From GCA-003244245 sp050699875 (GTDB lineage: Bacteria > Actinomycetota > Actinomycetes > Mycobacteriales > Pseudonocardiaceae), in the NCBI GenBank assembly GCA_050699875.1, contig JBOHFX010000002.1, forward strand, positions 1-64,000: 64,000 nucleotides of DNA, given 5' to 3'. This document shows positions 8,864 through 17,869 of this stretch, piece after piece (the first letter of the stretch is position 1; each line of letters begins with the position of its first letter). The notes beneath the pieces are model-generated. The model was not told where the DNA came from, searched no databases, and saw only the letters and a list, made by a program, of their open reading frames with translations. A program made the translations under genes and the position numbers.

Positions 8864-9901
8864 TCATGCCGGCGCCCCGGCAACGCGACGACCGTGCACC
8901 GCGTCCCGGCGGCGCAGCCACCAGCTGACCAGGGCGCCGACGGCGAGCGGGAGCCAGAACTGCAGCACGCGGAACACCACGACCGCCGCCGCAGCCACAC
9001 CCACAGCGATGCCGAAGGACACCAGCACCGCGACCGCGCCGACCTCGGCGAATCCCAGCCCACCGGGTGACACCCCGACGAGGCCGAACAGGGTCGAGAT
9101 CGCGTAGGCGACCACTGCGAGGACCAGCCGATCGCCTCCTCCGACCGCGGCCAGCGCGGCCCACAGCATCACGACGCCGAGCAGGTCGATGGCGATCGCG
9201 CAACCCACCGCGGGCAGCATCGCCACAGGCCGGCGGCGCAGCTGCCCGATAGCCTCGTAGAGCTCGTCAGCGCCGGTCACGTCGTGCTGGCGGGCGGGGC
9301 GCCGCAGTAGCCGGTCCTTCGCGCGGGCCGGCAGGGTCCACAACCGGCGGAGCAGCTCACGGCTCCGGACCGCGGCGAACAGCGCCACCACCTTGATGAC
9401 CAGCGTCACCAGGAAGATCAGCACCGCGACGATCTCGGGTCTGGTCAGTAGACCGTCGACCCACAACACCGCAATGCCGGCGGCCAGCGTGACGGTGAAG
9501 GCGGCGTCGGCCATCGCACCCGCCACCACGTAGGCGCCGCTGACCCGCGCGATCGGGAGGCCCCGGCGCCGGCCGTCCGCGACGAACGTCGCCAGGCCCG
9601 CCAGCCCGCCGGACTTCACCGCGAGGTTCAAGGCCAACGCCGCCACCGTCACGGGCACCAGGTGCGGCGTCTCGGCGAAGCCCCCAACCCCCATGAGCCT
9701 GCGGCTGAGCACCTGCAGCAGCACCCAGTCCAGCCAGAACAACCCCAACGCGAGGACACCGATGGCCAACCAGGCGCGGTCGGCATCGCGCAACGCGCCC
9801 CACATGGCCGGCAGCTCCCCGCGGTGCAGCCATACCAGTACACTGAGCGCGACGATCACCAGCGCAGCGCCCGCCCAGCGCAGCCCTTTGCTGCTCCCCA
9901 C
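8864..9901 (-). CDS. Flippase-like integral membrane protein (UPF0104/LPG_synthase_TM type)
   Basis: A 345-residue polytopic protein with about eight hydrophobic helices, of the lysylphosphatidylglycerol synthase transmembrane family, also called the dolichol/lipid flippase-like family. A marker is the segment SPGGLGFAEVGAVAVLVSF near residues 277-295. It lacks the cytosolic aminoacyl-transferase domain, so it is the flippase-like half only. It converges with the GPP34 gene, leaving eight bases. A decayed partial copy of its C-terminal part and upstream region lies at 12541-12721. Confidence 0.8.
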   Translation of the reverse strand: MGSSKGLRWAGAALVIVALSVLVWLHRGELPAMWGALRDADRAWLAIGVLALGLFWLDWVLLQVLSRRLMGVGGFAETPHLVPVTVAALALNLAVKSGGLAGLATFVADGRRRGLPIARVSGAYVVAGAMADAAFTVTLAAGIAVLWVDGLLTRPEIVAVLIFLVTLVIKVVALFAAVRSRELLRRLWTLPARAKDRLLRRPARQHDVTGADELYEAIGQLRRRPVAMLPAVGCAIAIDLLGVVMLWAALAAVGGGDRLVLAVVAYAISTLFGLVGVSPGGLGFAEVGAVAVLVSFGIAVGVAAAAVVVFRVLQFWLPLAVGALVSWWLRRRDAVHGRRVAGAPA

Positions 9902-10072
9902 CGCTGCTCCCGCTCGCTATGTCGCCGAGTAACCATCCTGACCGGGCCAGCGCTGCGCCGGATAGCGCCATAACGGCGAACACCCAGTGGACTTTGCTGC
10001 CTGTCGCGGCTTCAGCCAGCAGGCACATCCGCGACCTCAGCCTCACCGGGAGGCAGAACAACCTGCGCCGAT

Positions 10073-10118
10073 GTGCCGCAGGCGGCAACGTGCAGCCAGA
10101 AGTTGCCGCCTGCGGCAC
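10073..10118. repeat. Perfect 17-bp inverted repeat (hairpin)
   Basis: GTGCCGCAGGCGGCAAC at 10073-10089 pairs perfectly with its complement at 10102-10118 around a 12-base loop. It sits in the gene-free stretch 9902-10348, where I see no coding gene. The right arm and its 3' flank recur, diverged, at 12681-12721. No T-run follows, so it is not an obvious terminator. Confidence 0.7.
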
Positions 10119-10300
10119 GTCCTGACGATGCGACACCACTTCGCTCAGACCACGCCAGCGGATTTCTGCGCACACCCGGCTAGAAACCCACCGCAGCAGC
10201 AGCGGTTGCACGGACGTCGGCCCAACCTCGTTCAGACCCCTCGCCAGACGTGTGCTGGCTTCGGCGACAACGGCCGGTAGAGCAACCAGCTACCCCCTCA

Positions 10301-10320
10301 ATACCCCCATGGGGTATACT
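10301..10320 (+). promoter_or_regulatory. CsoR-type operator overlapping a -10 box
   Basis: ATACCCCCATGGGGTAT (10301-10317) is a near-palindrome of the C-run/G-run form bound by CsoR-family copper or persulfide/formaldehyde repressors. Its end overlaps TATACT (10315-10320), a good -10 box, 29 bases before the DUF4396 start, so repressor binding would block RNA polymerase. No csoR gene is in the window. Confidence 0.6.
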
Positions 10321-10348
10321 CTGGGGAGCGATCCAAGGGAGGCAGCTC

Positions 10349-10813
10349 ATGCCGCATTCGACACAATCCGCGCAGCACGCAGCGAGCTGGGGAGTTGCCG
10401 CCTCGGCGACCCTGCACTGCCTGACCGGATGTGCGATCGGCGAGGTGCTGGGCATGGTGATCGGCACCGCGCTGGGGTGGGCCAACGTGGCCACGATCGT
10501 GCTGGCCGTGGCATTGGCGTTCCTGTTCGGCTACGCCTTCACCCTGCGAGGGGTGCTGCGGGCCGGGGTCGGCCTGGTCGCCGCGGTCAAGGTCGCGCTC
10601 GTTGCAGACACCTTGTCGATCACCGTGATGGAGATCGTGGACAACGCTGTGATGATCGCTGTGCCGGGTGCGATGGAAGCTGGGCTCGGCTCGGCACTGT
10701 TTTGGGGTGCCCTGGCCTTCGCGTTGACCGTGGCGTTCTTCGCCGCCTGGCCGGTCAACCGGTGGCTGATCAGCCGTGGCCGCGGCCACGCGGTAGTACA
10801 CCAATACCACTGA
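10349..10813 (+). CDS. DUF4396 membrane protein
   Basis: A 154-residue membrane protein with four hydrophobic segments and the DUF4396 marks: an early HCLTGCAIGEVLGM with paired Cys, a TLSITVMEIVDNAVM helix with acidic residues, and a terminal NRWLISRGRGHAVVHQYH. Family members often sit with copper or sulfur stress genes, which agrees with the CsoR-type operator upstream. AAGGGAGG seven bases before the ATG fixes the start. A decayed copy is at 17870-17944. Transport role is a guess. Confidence 0.8.
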   Translation: MPHSTQSAQHAASWGVAASATLHCLTGCAIGEVLGMVIGTALGWANVATIVLAVALAFLFGYAFTLRGVLRAGVGLVAAVKVALVADTLSITVMEIVDNAVMIAVPGAMEAGLGSALFWGALAFALTVAFFAAWPVNRWLISRGRGHAVVHQYH

Positions 10814-10829
10814 GTACGCCGAGGGACGG

Positions 10830-11281
10830 TCAGCGCACCGACCAGTGACCGGAACGCACCGAGGTGTCGGCCAGCTCGAAGCTGGTGGCGTATGGCACGA
10901 AGTTCACGTCCATCGTGGTCAGCCGCAGCGGACGTGCCCGCCGCCCGCGGCATGCCAGAGCCGAGCGGCTTGCGCCGGATCGTGGGGGTAAAACCGCAAC
11001 CGGTCCGGAGCGCGGTCAGTGGCGTGGGTGGGGTGAGCCCGGCCAGTGGGCGAGCCCGCCCGCCGAAGAAGTCCCGAATGAGGCCATCCCGGTCGATGGC
11101 GAGGTTCAGGGCGCGGCGGGCCCGTGGGTCGTGCAGCGGCAGGCCCTCAGCCTCTCGATCGATCACCCTTGCCAGGGCGCGCACCGCGTTCACCGCAATC
11201 AGCTGCGCGTGCCGTGAGCGGAGCACTCGCTCGGCGGCCGACGGCGGTACCTCGGTGACGATGTCCCACCCGCTGGTGCGC
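10830..11281 (-). pseudogene. Remnant of ABC transporter solute-binding protein (SBP_bac_5)
   Basis: On the minus strand one frame reads a recognisable peptide/nickel-type binding-protein segment, including DPRARRALNLAIDRDGLI and a glycine/proline-rich ligand loop. The expected C-terminal end, containing MDVNFVPYATSFELAD, is in another frame and stops at 10830. The N-terminal half of the family (about 500 residues in full) is absent and no permease or ATPase genes flank it. At least one frameshift plus a large deletion make it non-functional. Confidence 0.7.
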
Positions 11282-11282
11282 A

Positions 11283-11660
11283 CCGGAGTACACGGCGGCG
11301 ACGACATTGTCGACGACCGGCTTTCCGAGGAACGCGAGGCCAAAAAAGATGCTCGCGAAACTCGAAGACATCGGGCCGGACGCCAACGAGTTCGCGTTGC
11401 TGTTCGCCAAGCTGCGCACCAGCGTGCTGACGCATGCGCATAACGAGGAGGCCTACGAATTCCGCTACCTACGCCGGGAGGTCGCCGCAGCACAGCTGCA
11501 ACCCCTGGTGGGCATGGTCCGGGCGGCCGAGGCGGTTGCTCCCACGCACCCGCATCCGGGCGTGGAATCCGCAGCCGCCAACGCCGTGGCCGGTCCGGTG
11601 GCGTCGCTATTCGACCGGACGATGGACATGGCCCGCAAGGCGATGTCCGACAAACACTGA
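11283..11660 (+). pseudogene. Hemerythrin-domain protein, 5' truncated and frameshifted
   Basis: The frame ending at 11660 encodes the C-terminal half of a hemerythrin/HHE protein: MLAKLEDIGPDANEF, a helix with HAHNEEAYEF that would carry iron ligands, and a tail with FDRTMDMARKAM. The preceding piece (DDIVDDRLSEEREAKK) is in another frame. The break falls in a run of six A at 11342-11347, so a one-base slippage is likely. The first helices with the initial His ligand are missing. Confidence 0.65.
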
Positions 11661-11738
11661 CCGCACGATCCCGGCCCGCTGGCGGTCGTCCGCCCCAGCC
11701 AGCCGGGCGGCAGCAAGCACAGGCAGAACCTCGAGAGG

Positions 11739-12459
11739 ATGAGGGACGTGTCAAGCAGTGAGCAGCGCATTCTGACGAATCGCCAGGGCCACCCGGTCCA
11801 TGACGATCAGAATCAGCGCACAGTCGGGGCACGCGGACCGGCCACTCTGGAGAACTACCAGTTGCGACACCCAGCGCTACCGGGTGAGCCCCAATTACCT
11901 GCAACTACCGGTCAACTCCCCGAAGAACGCCAAGGTCGCCACCAACCAGCGCGACGGGCTGATGACCTACTTTGTGGATACCGGCGGGGAAAATCCGCAC
12001 GTCAACTATGAGCCGTCGACCATGGGCGGGCTAGCCGAGGCCGACCGTTTCCCCCACGACGAGGTGGGACCCGGCATTCAGGGCCGGTTGACTCGGGCGC
12101 GGATCCCGCGCACCAACGACTACCAGCAGGCCGGCGAGCGGTTCCGGTTGATGGAGGACTGGGAGCGCGACGACCTGGTGCACAACTTCATTGAACACAT
12201 CGGGCAGGCCACTACCGAAGTGCAGCGGCGGATGGTGTGGCACCTGTTCATGGTCGAAGATGAGCTGGGCCAGCGCGTCGGCGACGGGCTGGGCATCAGC
12301 GCTGACGACGTCCGCGATCTGCCGCCGCTGCCGACCCAGCGGCTTTCCGAGGCGGAGCTCGACCGGCTGGAGAACCTCGGAAAGAATGGGCCCCGGGACG
12401 TCACTGGCAAGACCATGACGCACTGCGTCCCGAACAAGCACGTGCGCGTCGCGTCATAG
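11739..12459 (+). pseudogene. Catalase with internal deletion of the catalytic core
   Basis: The ATG at 11739 opens the true N-terminus of a clade-type heme catalase (TNRQGHPVHDDQNQRTVG, then GPATLENYQ). At about 11861 the sequence jumps, with a frame change, to the C-terminal third (DTQRYRVSPNYLQLPVN, NQRDGLMTYF, NYEPSTMGG) ending at 12459. The deleted part held the active-site His and Asn and most of the heme pocket, so no activity is possible. A 219-residue open frame from 11800 could still be translated but is only the tail. The breakpoint is clean. Confidence 0.85.
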
Positions 12460-12480
12460 CCAGCGTCCATATCGAGCACG

Positions 12481-12517
12481 GCCGGGCGAGGCCTTAAGGC
12501 GTGCGGTTTCGCCCGGC
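12481..12517. repeat. Hairpin downstream of the catalase remnant
   Basis: GCCGGGCGA (12481-12489) pairs perfectly with TCGCCCGGC (12509-12517); the loop includes the palindrome GCCTTAAGGC. It lies 22 bases after the catalase stop and may be its old terminator, although no T-run follows. Confidence 0.5.
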
Positions 12518-12540
12518 GTGCTGAATGAGGCAAGACGCCT

Positions 12541-12721
12541 ACCGCGATGCCGAAAGACACCAGCACTGCCACGGCGCCGACCTCGACGAAGCCCAGCCCG
12601 CCGGGCGGCACCCCGACGATGCCGAACAGACCGCCCGCGGATAGCGCCCTCACGGCGAACGCAGCTGGTGGCTAGCCTGAGAAGTTGCCGCCAGCGGCAC
12701 GTCCGCACGTTGCGACACTGC
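12541..12721 (-). pseudogene. Collapsed partial duplicate of the 9.0-10.1 kb flippase locus
   Basis: Bases 12541-12630 are a diverged copy of 9005-9098; on the minus strand they read GIVGVPPGGLGFVEVGAVAV, close to the flippase C-terminal region. Then 12639-12660 matches the flippase upstream region near 9958-9982, and 12681-12721 matches 10101-10141, including the right arm of the 10073 hairpin. Roughly 1.1 kb is therefore compressed into 181 bases by two internal deletions. The rest of the gap, 12722-13220, shows no recognisable gene, only a weak 6-bp hairpin at 13071-13090. Confidence 0.7.
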
Positions 12722-13220
12722 TTATCTGGGCGGCGCGATAGAGGCAGGTGGACGGACTCGCGTCGCGGGCCTATGGAGCGCGGCCACGCTGCGCCTCGAA
12801 GAACGGGGACTCAACGCCCTCGAGACGCCGCGCCGGCGGACCGGGCAGCGAGCAAACCGGCTGACGCCAGCCCATCACTGGGACCATGTCCCGTGGATCA
12901 TGGGTGCACGGGACTGCTCTCTTGTGCTGGCGGACCGGGGCGAGACGAGCAAGCTGCATGCGCATCATGATCAGGTCGCCGACGGCCGCCGATAGCCTCC
13001 CGCCGCATGGACAGATCGCGATTATTGGCTGCGGCGGGTGCCGCATCGCACCGTGCGGTCGCTTAAGAAACCTCACCTCCCAGCGTGAGGAGCGGGTATT
13101 GATCCCGTTAATTGCAGATCAGGTTATTCGTCCCTTCTTCACTTCTCGTCCGCACTGGCATCTTTTTGCCGACCTAGCGTCGTCGCATTCCCACTGCTTA
13201 ACCCACCACCGGAGGCCCCA

Positions 13221-15302
13221 GTGACTGAACGGCCGCATGCGGACAGAGTCGTCCCGCTGCCGCTTCTCCCATCCCATCCGCTCGGCCGGCAGGCTGTCAC
13301 CTGCACGTACCGCTGCGGCAACGCCTGCTCCCACGAGCCACCCAACACCTCGGACAACGAGTACTTCGGGGATGTCATGACTCGGGTACTGAGCCGTCGT
13401 GGAGTTTTCAAAGCGGGAGCGGTGGTCGCCGCGGCGGTCAGCATCCCCGTGACGGTGAGCAGCTCCGCCGCGGCGGCACCGGTCCGGTCCCAGGCTGGTC
13501 CGACCTCACCTTTGGGCTTCACTCCGGTTGCGCCGAACACTCAGGACGCCGTCGTGGTCGCCCCGGGTTACGAGCATGCCATCGTGATCCGGTGGGGCGA
13601 TCCGGTGGTCCTGGGCGCGCCGGCGTTCGACTTCGCCCACCAGACGCCGCAGGCACAGGCCCGCCAGTTCGGGTACAACTGCGACTTCGTCGCGCTGCTG
13701 CCGTTCCAGTCCCAGTTCCTGTCGTTGCTCGTGGTCAACCACGAGTACACCACCGAATCGCACATGTTCCTCGGCTACGACCCGGCAAACCCCACCCGCC
13801 AGCAGGTGGAGACGGCGTGGGCGGCGCACGGCCTGAGCGTCGTAGCGGTGCTGCGGCTGCCCACCTCGGGTCAGTTGCGCCCGCTCCCGCATCCGGTCAA
13901 CCGCCGGATCACCGCGACCACTCCGATGGAGCTCACCGGTCCGGCCGCTGGTAGTGACCTGGTCAAGACTTCCGCGGACCCGACCGGCCGCAGGGTGCTG
14001 GGCACCTTGAACAACTGCGCGGGCGGCGTCACCCCGTGGGGCACGGTGCTTACCGCCGAGGAGAACTTCAACCAGTACTTCGCCAACGCCGCTTCGCTGA
14101 CCGATGCCGCCGCGAGGGCAAAGCTGGCCCGTTACGGCATCCCCACTGGCGCCTCGGAACGCAAGTGGGAACGTTTCGACCCGCGCTATGACGTCCCCAG
14201 CGAGCCCAACGAGCCCAACCGCTTCGGCTGGATCGTCGAGCTCGACCCCACCGATCGGGCGTTCGTACCGCGCAAGCGCACCGCGATGGGCCGCATGAAG
14301 CACGAGGCCGCCACCGTCCGCGTCACCGGCGACGGCACTGTGGTGTCCTACATGGGCGATGACGAACGCTTCGACTACATGTACAAATTCGTCTCCTCGC
14401 GCAAGATGCGCCGCGGCGCAGGCCGCCTGGTAGGGAACCACAACCTGGGAATCCTCGACGAGGGCACGCTGTACGTCGCCCGGTTCACCGGCGACTCACC
14501 TGGGGAGATCGACGGGACCGGGAAGCTGCCGTCCGACGGCGAGTTCGACGGGACCGGGCAATGGATCCCGCTGGCCCGCTCGAATGCCGACGGCACCGGC
14601 GAGTCCTTCGTGGCCGGCATGTCGGTGGCGGAGGTCCTGGTACACACCCGGTTGGCCGGTGACGCGGTGGGAGCCACCAAGATGGACCGGCCCGAGGACG
14701 CCGAGCCGCACCCGCAGACCGGCAAGGTATACCTCGCGCTGACCAACAACAGCAATCGCGGAGTCGGCACCAATCCCGCAGCCGACGAGCCCAACCCGCG
14801 CAACGGCAACCGGCACGGGCACGTGCTGGAGCTGGCCGAGAACGGCAACGACCCGACTGCAACCACGTTCACCTGGAAGTTGCTGCTGGTCTGCGGCGAC
14901 CCGAACGACCCCTCGACCTACTTCGCCGGGTTCCCGAAGGATCAGGTCAGTCCGATCTCCGCGCCGGACAACGTCGCCTTCGACCCCGCGGGCAACCTGT
15001 GGATCGGCACCGACGGCAACGCGCTGGGTTCCAACGACGGGCTGTTCGCGGTGCCGCTCGACGGCCCGTTCCGCGGGCAGGTCAAGCAGTTCCTCACCGT
15101 GCCCCGCGGCGCCGAGACGTGCGGACCGGTGATCGAGGAACGGCTGGCACTGGTCGCCGTGCAGCACCCCGGTGAGGTCACCGGGGCTTCGGCCGAGCAG
15201 CCCGCGTCAAACTGGCCGGATGGCCCGGGCAGCAATCCGCGACCGTCGGTGGTCTCGGTGTGGAAACCCGGCCTCATCTTCCCCGGCGTGATCGGTAGTT
15301 AA
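13221..15302 (+). CDS. phoX: PhoX-family phosphatase (DUF839), Tat-exported
   Basis: A 693-residue extracellular phosphatase of the PhoX family, a beta-propeller enzyme using calcium and iron to release phosphate from organic phosphates. The N-terminus has the usual cytoplasmic extension (CTYRCGNACSHEPPNTSDNEYFGD), then a twin-arginine signal SRRGVFKAG at about residues 60-70 and a hydrophobic stretch ending near AAAA. Conserved segments include VVNHEYTTE, LNNCAGGVTPWGTVLTAEEN, MGRMKHEAA and DNVAFDPAGNLWIGTDG. Export through the Tat route is inferred from the signal. No Pho box was identified with confidence. Confidence 0.9.
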   Translation: MTERPHADRVVPLPLLPSHPLGRQAVTCTYRCGNACSHEPPNTSDNEYFGDVMTRVLSRRGVFKAGAVVAAAVSIPVTVSSSAAAAPVRSQAGPTSPLGFTPVAPNTQDAVVVAPGYEHAIVIRWGDPVVLGAPAFDFAHQTPQAQARQFGYNCDFVALLPFQSQFLSLLVVNHEYTTESHMFLGYDPANPTRQQVETAWAAHGLSVVAVLRLPTSGQLRPLPHPVNRRITATTPMELTGPAAGSDLVKTSADPTGRRVLGTLNNCAGGVTPWGTVLTAEENFNQYFANAASLTDAAARAKLARYGIPTGASERKWERFDPRYDVPSEPNEPNRFGWIVELDPTDRAFVPRKRTAMGRMKHEAATVRVTGDGTVVSYMGDDERFDYMYKFVSSRKMRRGAGRLVGNHNLGILDEGTLYVARFTGDSPGEIDGTGKLPSDGEFDGTGQWIPLARSNADGTGESFVAGMSVAEVLVHTRLAGDAVGATKMDRPEDAEPHPQTGKVYLALTNNSNRGVGTNPAADEPNPRNGNRHGHVLELAENGNDPTATTFTWKLLLVCGDPNDPSTYFAGFPKDQVSPISAPDNVAFDPAGNLWIGTDGNALGSNDGLFAVPLDGPFRGQVKQFLTVPRGAETCGPVIEERLALVAVQHPGEVTGASAEQPASNWPDGPGSNPRPSVVSVWKPGLIFPGVIGS

Positions 15303-15346
15303 GTCGGTCACCATCGCCGGGATCTGGGACGACCAGTGGTCCGCAC

Positions 15347-16429
15347 CTACCCGTGCAAGGAGGCAGCCTCGATCTTGATATCACCGAACATGACGCCACG
15401 TGTCAAGGGTCGGGTCAAGAACTCGTGGGGGAAGCCGAGGTCGACAGCGCTCGCCTGCTCAAGGCTGGCCAGCTGACCGTTGTCGAATCGCACGTCGAGT
15501 GCGCCCAGGTTGTCCTCGAGCTGCGCGAGGGTTCGTGCGCCGATGATCGGTGCGGTCACCGCGGGGTTGAGCATTGTCCAGGCCAGCGCCACCTGCGACG
15601 GTGTGGTGCCCATCGAGGCGGCGATGTCCTTCACCACCTCGGCGATGGCCAGGCCGCGTTCGGTCAGGGCACCACTGGCCGCCGCGACGTTCTTGCGGGT
15701 TCCCTCGGCTGAGCCCGTCCCGCCCCCGTGGTCCAGGTCAGCTCGGCTGTACTTGCCCGTCAGCACGCCGCTGGCCAGTGGCGACCAGGGAATGACACCG
15801 AGCCCCATCTCGCGTGCCATCGGGATGAGATCGCGCTCCACGGTCCGCTCGATGAGGCTGTATTCGATCTGCAGTGCCACCAGCGGTGCCCAGCCGCGCA
15901 GCTCCGCGATCGCTTGCATCCGCGAGACCTGCCAGGCAGGCGTGTCGGAGATGCCCAGGTAGAGGACCTTGCCCGCGCGGACGAGATCGTCCATGGCCCG
16001 CAGCACCTCCTCCACCGGAGTGGTGGCGTCCCAGGCGTGCAGGTAGAGCAGGTCGATGTAGTCGGTGTGTAACCGGCGCAGGCTCGCCTCGACCGATCCG
16101 ACCATGCTCTTGCGATGATTGCCGCCCGAGTTCGGGTCGTCGGCGTGCCTGGTCACCGTGTACTTGGTGGCGAGCACCAAGCGCTCACGCCGGGCACCGG
16201 CGAACTCGCCGAGGAGTTGTTCGGACGTGCCATTGGTGTACTGATTTGCGGTATCGATGAAGTTGCCGCCGCGGTCGACGTAAGCGTCGAAGATCCGGCG
16301 CGCTTCGTCGGTGTCCGCGCCCCAGCCCCAGTCGGACCCGAAGGTCATGGTCCCCAACGACAGCGGCGAGACCCGAAGGCCGGACCGGCCCAGCAGGCGG
16401 TAGGTGTCCAGGGAGAGTGATTCGGCCAC
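15347..16429 (-). CDS. Aldo/keto reductase
   Basis: A 360-residue NADPH-dependent oxidoreductase with a TIM barrel. The catalytic tetrad is visible as D and Y in FIDTANQYTNG, K in LATKY, and H in LLYLHAWD. The GTG start at 16429 is chosen because AGGAGG lies five bases upstream; the ATG at 16456 and the frame to 16588 have no such site and would overlap the divergent regulator. It is paired head-to-head with an XRE/MmyB regulator, an arrangement in which the regulator usually controls the reductase. Substrate is unknown. Confidence 0.9.
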   Translation of the reverse strand: MAESLSLDTYRLLGRSGLRVSPLSLGTMTFGSDWGWGADTDEARRIFDAYVDRGGNFIDTANQYTNGTSEQLLGEFAGARRERLVLATKYTVTRHADDPNSGGNHRKSMVGSVEASLRRLHTDYIDLLYLHAWDATTPVEEVLRAMDDLVRAGKVLYLGISDTPAWQVSRMQAIAELRGWAPLVALQIEYSLIERTVERDLIPMAREMGLGVIPWSPLASGVLTGKYSRADLDHGGGTGSAEGTRKNVAAASGALTERGLAIAEVVKDIAASMGTTPSQVALAWTMLNPAVTAPIIGARTLAQLEDNLGALDVRFDNGQLASLEQASAVDLGFPHEFLTRPLTRGVMFGDIKIEAASLHG

Positions 16430-16577
16430 ACTGGCCTCCTGACATTGTGCTGACATCGTGCGGCGCGCCGGGTTTCCCACCGCGCAGGTCCAGGCTGCGC
16501 CAACCGCAGGTGTGGGGTAAGGGAAGGGTCTTCCTGGGACTGCCGATCCCAGGCGACGCGACCGTAGGATCGAAGCA

Positions 16578-17435
16578 ATGAGTGCCACCGTGGACGTGAC
16601 TCAGGAGTTGGCGGCCTTCCTGCGGACCCGCCGTGAGCGCTTGGATCCCAGTGACTTCGGGTTGCCCGAGCGTCGACGGCTGCGCCGTACTCCGGGCCTG
16701 CGCCGCGAGGAGGTCGCCGAGCTGGCCGGCGTCAGCGTCGATTACGTGGTCCGCTTGGAGCAGGGACGGGGGCTTCGTCCCTCCCCGGAGGTGCTCGACG
16801 CGCTGGCCCGCGCATTGCGGCTGGATGAGGACGAGCGTGCCTACCTGTTTGACCTGGCTCAGCAGCGGCCGGTCCGTAGGCGGCGCCCGACCACCCGGAC
16901 AGCTCCGATCACCCGGCTGGTCCACGACCTGTCACCACTGCCGGCCATGCTGCTTAACCACCGGTTCGACATCCTGGCCTGGAATCCCGAGATGGCTGGG
17001 CTGATGCTCGACTTCGACACGCTACCCGACGAGCAGCGCAACGGGCTGTGGCTGTGCATGCTGCATCCCGCGTTCCGCGACTTCTATCGTGATCGCGAAC
17101 GAGTGATCCGCGAGGGCATCGCCGATCTGCGCGCGGCGTGGGCTGCGCGACCCGACGATGTGGCACTCGACGAGCTGGTCAGCCAGCTCACCTCGGGTAG
17201 CGAGGAGTTCGCCCGCTTGTGGGCACTGCGGGACGTCCGGGTCAACGGGCGCGGGCAAAAACCACTGCTGCACCCTAGAGTGGGAGCGCTCACCGTTGAT
17301 TTCGAAGTGTTGATCCCACTGCAGGACCCGGATCACCGCCTCGTCATCTACCGCGCTGCGGACGCTGCGTCCCAGGCCGCGCTGGACACCATCACCCGCG
17401 AGATCGCTCGCGTGCCCGCGCTCAGCGCGCTATAG
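16578..17435 (+). CDS. XRE-family regulator with MmyB-like ligand domain
   Basis: A 285-residue regulator. The N-terminal helix-turn-helix (about 30-85) has TPGLRREEVAELAGVSVDYVVRLEQG, the strongly conserved core of this class. The C-terminal PAS-like MmyB domain (about 110-280) begins with LPAMLLNHRFDILAWNPE, which in the family binds a lipid-like ligand. Its start lies 148 bases from that of the divergent aldo/keto reductase, its likely target. Confidence 0.9.
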   Translation: MSATVDVTQELAAFLRTRRERLDPSDFGLPERRRLRRTPGLRREEVAELAGVSVDYVVRLEQGRGLRPSPEVLDALARALRLDEDERAYLFDLAQQRPVRRRRPTTRTAPITRLVHDLSPLPAMLLNHRFDILAWNPEMAGLMLDFDTLPDEQRNGLWLCMLHPAFRDFYRDRERVIREGIADLRAAWAARPDDVALDELVSQLTSGSEEFARLWALRDVRVNGRGQKPLLHPRVGALTVDFEVLIPLQDPDHRLVIYRAADAASQAALDTITREIARVPALSAL

Positions 17436-17466
17436 CCGTGCCGCCTCGCTCTGATCAGATACCAGG

Positions 17467-17709
17467 TCACTTCACCGCCGGTCCGGCCTTGTCACTGCCG
17501 GACATCTTCGTCAAGAACTCGTGGCACTTGGCGGCACGCTCCGAGTCTTCCTTCATCACCTGCCGGAAGAAGTCCGCGATGTCGGTCAGGCCGGCGTTGT
17601 CCGCGTCGCGGACGTACTGACCGTAGTCGTGTCCTGCCTTCAGCGAGTGGTACTGCACCGAGATCAAGTCGAATGTCACGTCGTCGAAGCCGGTTTCCCC
17701 GGTTGCCAT
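17467..17709 (-). CDS. Small ferritin-like helical protein
   Basis: An 80-residue acidic protein I cannot name. The pattern FDLISVQYHSLKAGHDYGQY followed by FFRQVMKEDSERAAKCHEFL resembles one two-helix half of a ferritin-like or rubrerythrin-like bundle, with Tyr, His and Glu at ligand-like positions. Too few ligands are present in one chain for a diiron site, so a dimer would be needed. A good AGGGGCGCC-type site lies upstream of the ATG. It stands alone. Confidence 0.65.
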   Translation of the reverse strand: MATGETGFDDVTFDLISVQYHSLKAGHDYGQYVRDADNAGLTDIADFFRQVMKEDSERAAKCHEFLTKMSGSDKAGPAVK

Positions 17710-17869
17710 GGCGCCCCTCCAGGTATCACGTCCAGTCGTACCAATCAGACGTACCCGGTCAGCTGTCGACTACTCCGGTAGAAGCCGACCAGATAGGGGA
17801 CGCCGCAGGCGATTGCTGCCCTAGCTGGCATGGTGACCGGGCACGACGATGACCTTGCGCACAATCGGC

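Noticed and set aside
10531..11904. A 457-codon open frame on the minus strand
   Set aside because: Most of it is antisense to DUF4396 or crosses unrelated debris; only the central part (about 10845-11281) has protein-like content, the solute-binding protein remnant.
13071..13090. CCTCAC/GTGAGG hairpin upstream of phoX
   Set aside because: Only six base pairs with an eight-base loop, common by chance at this GC content.
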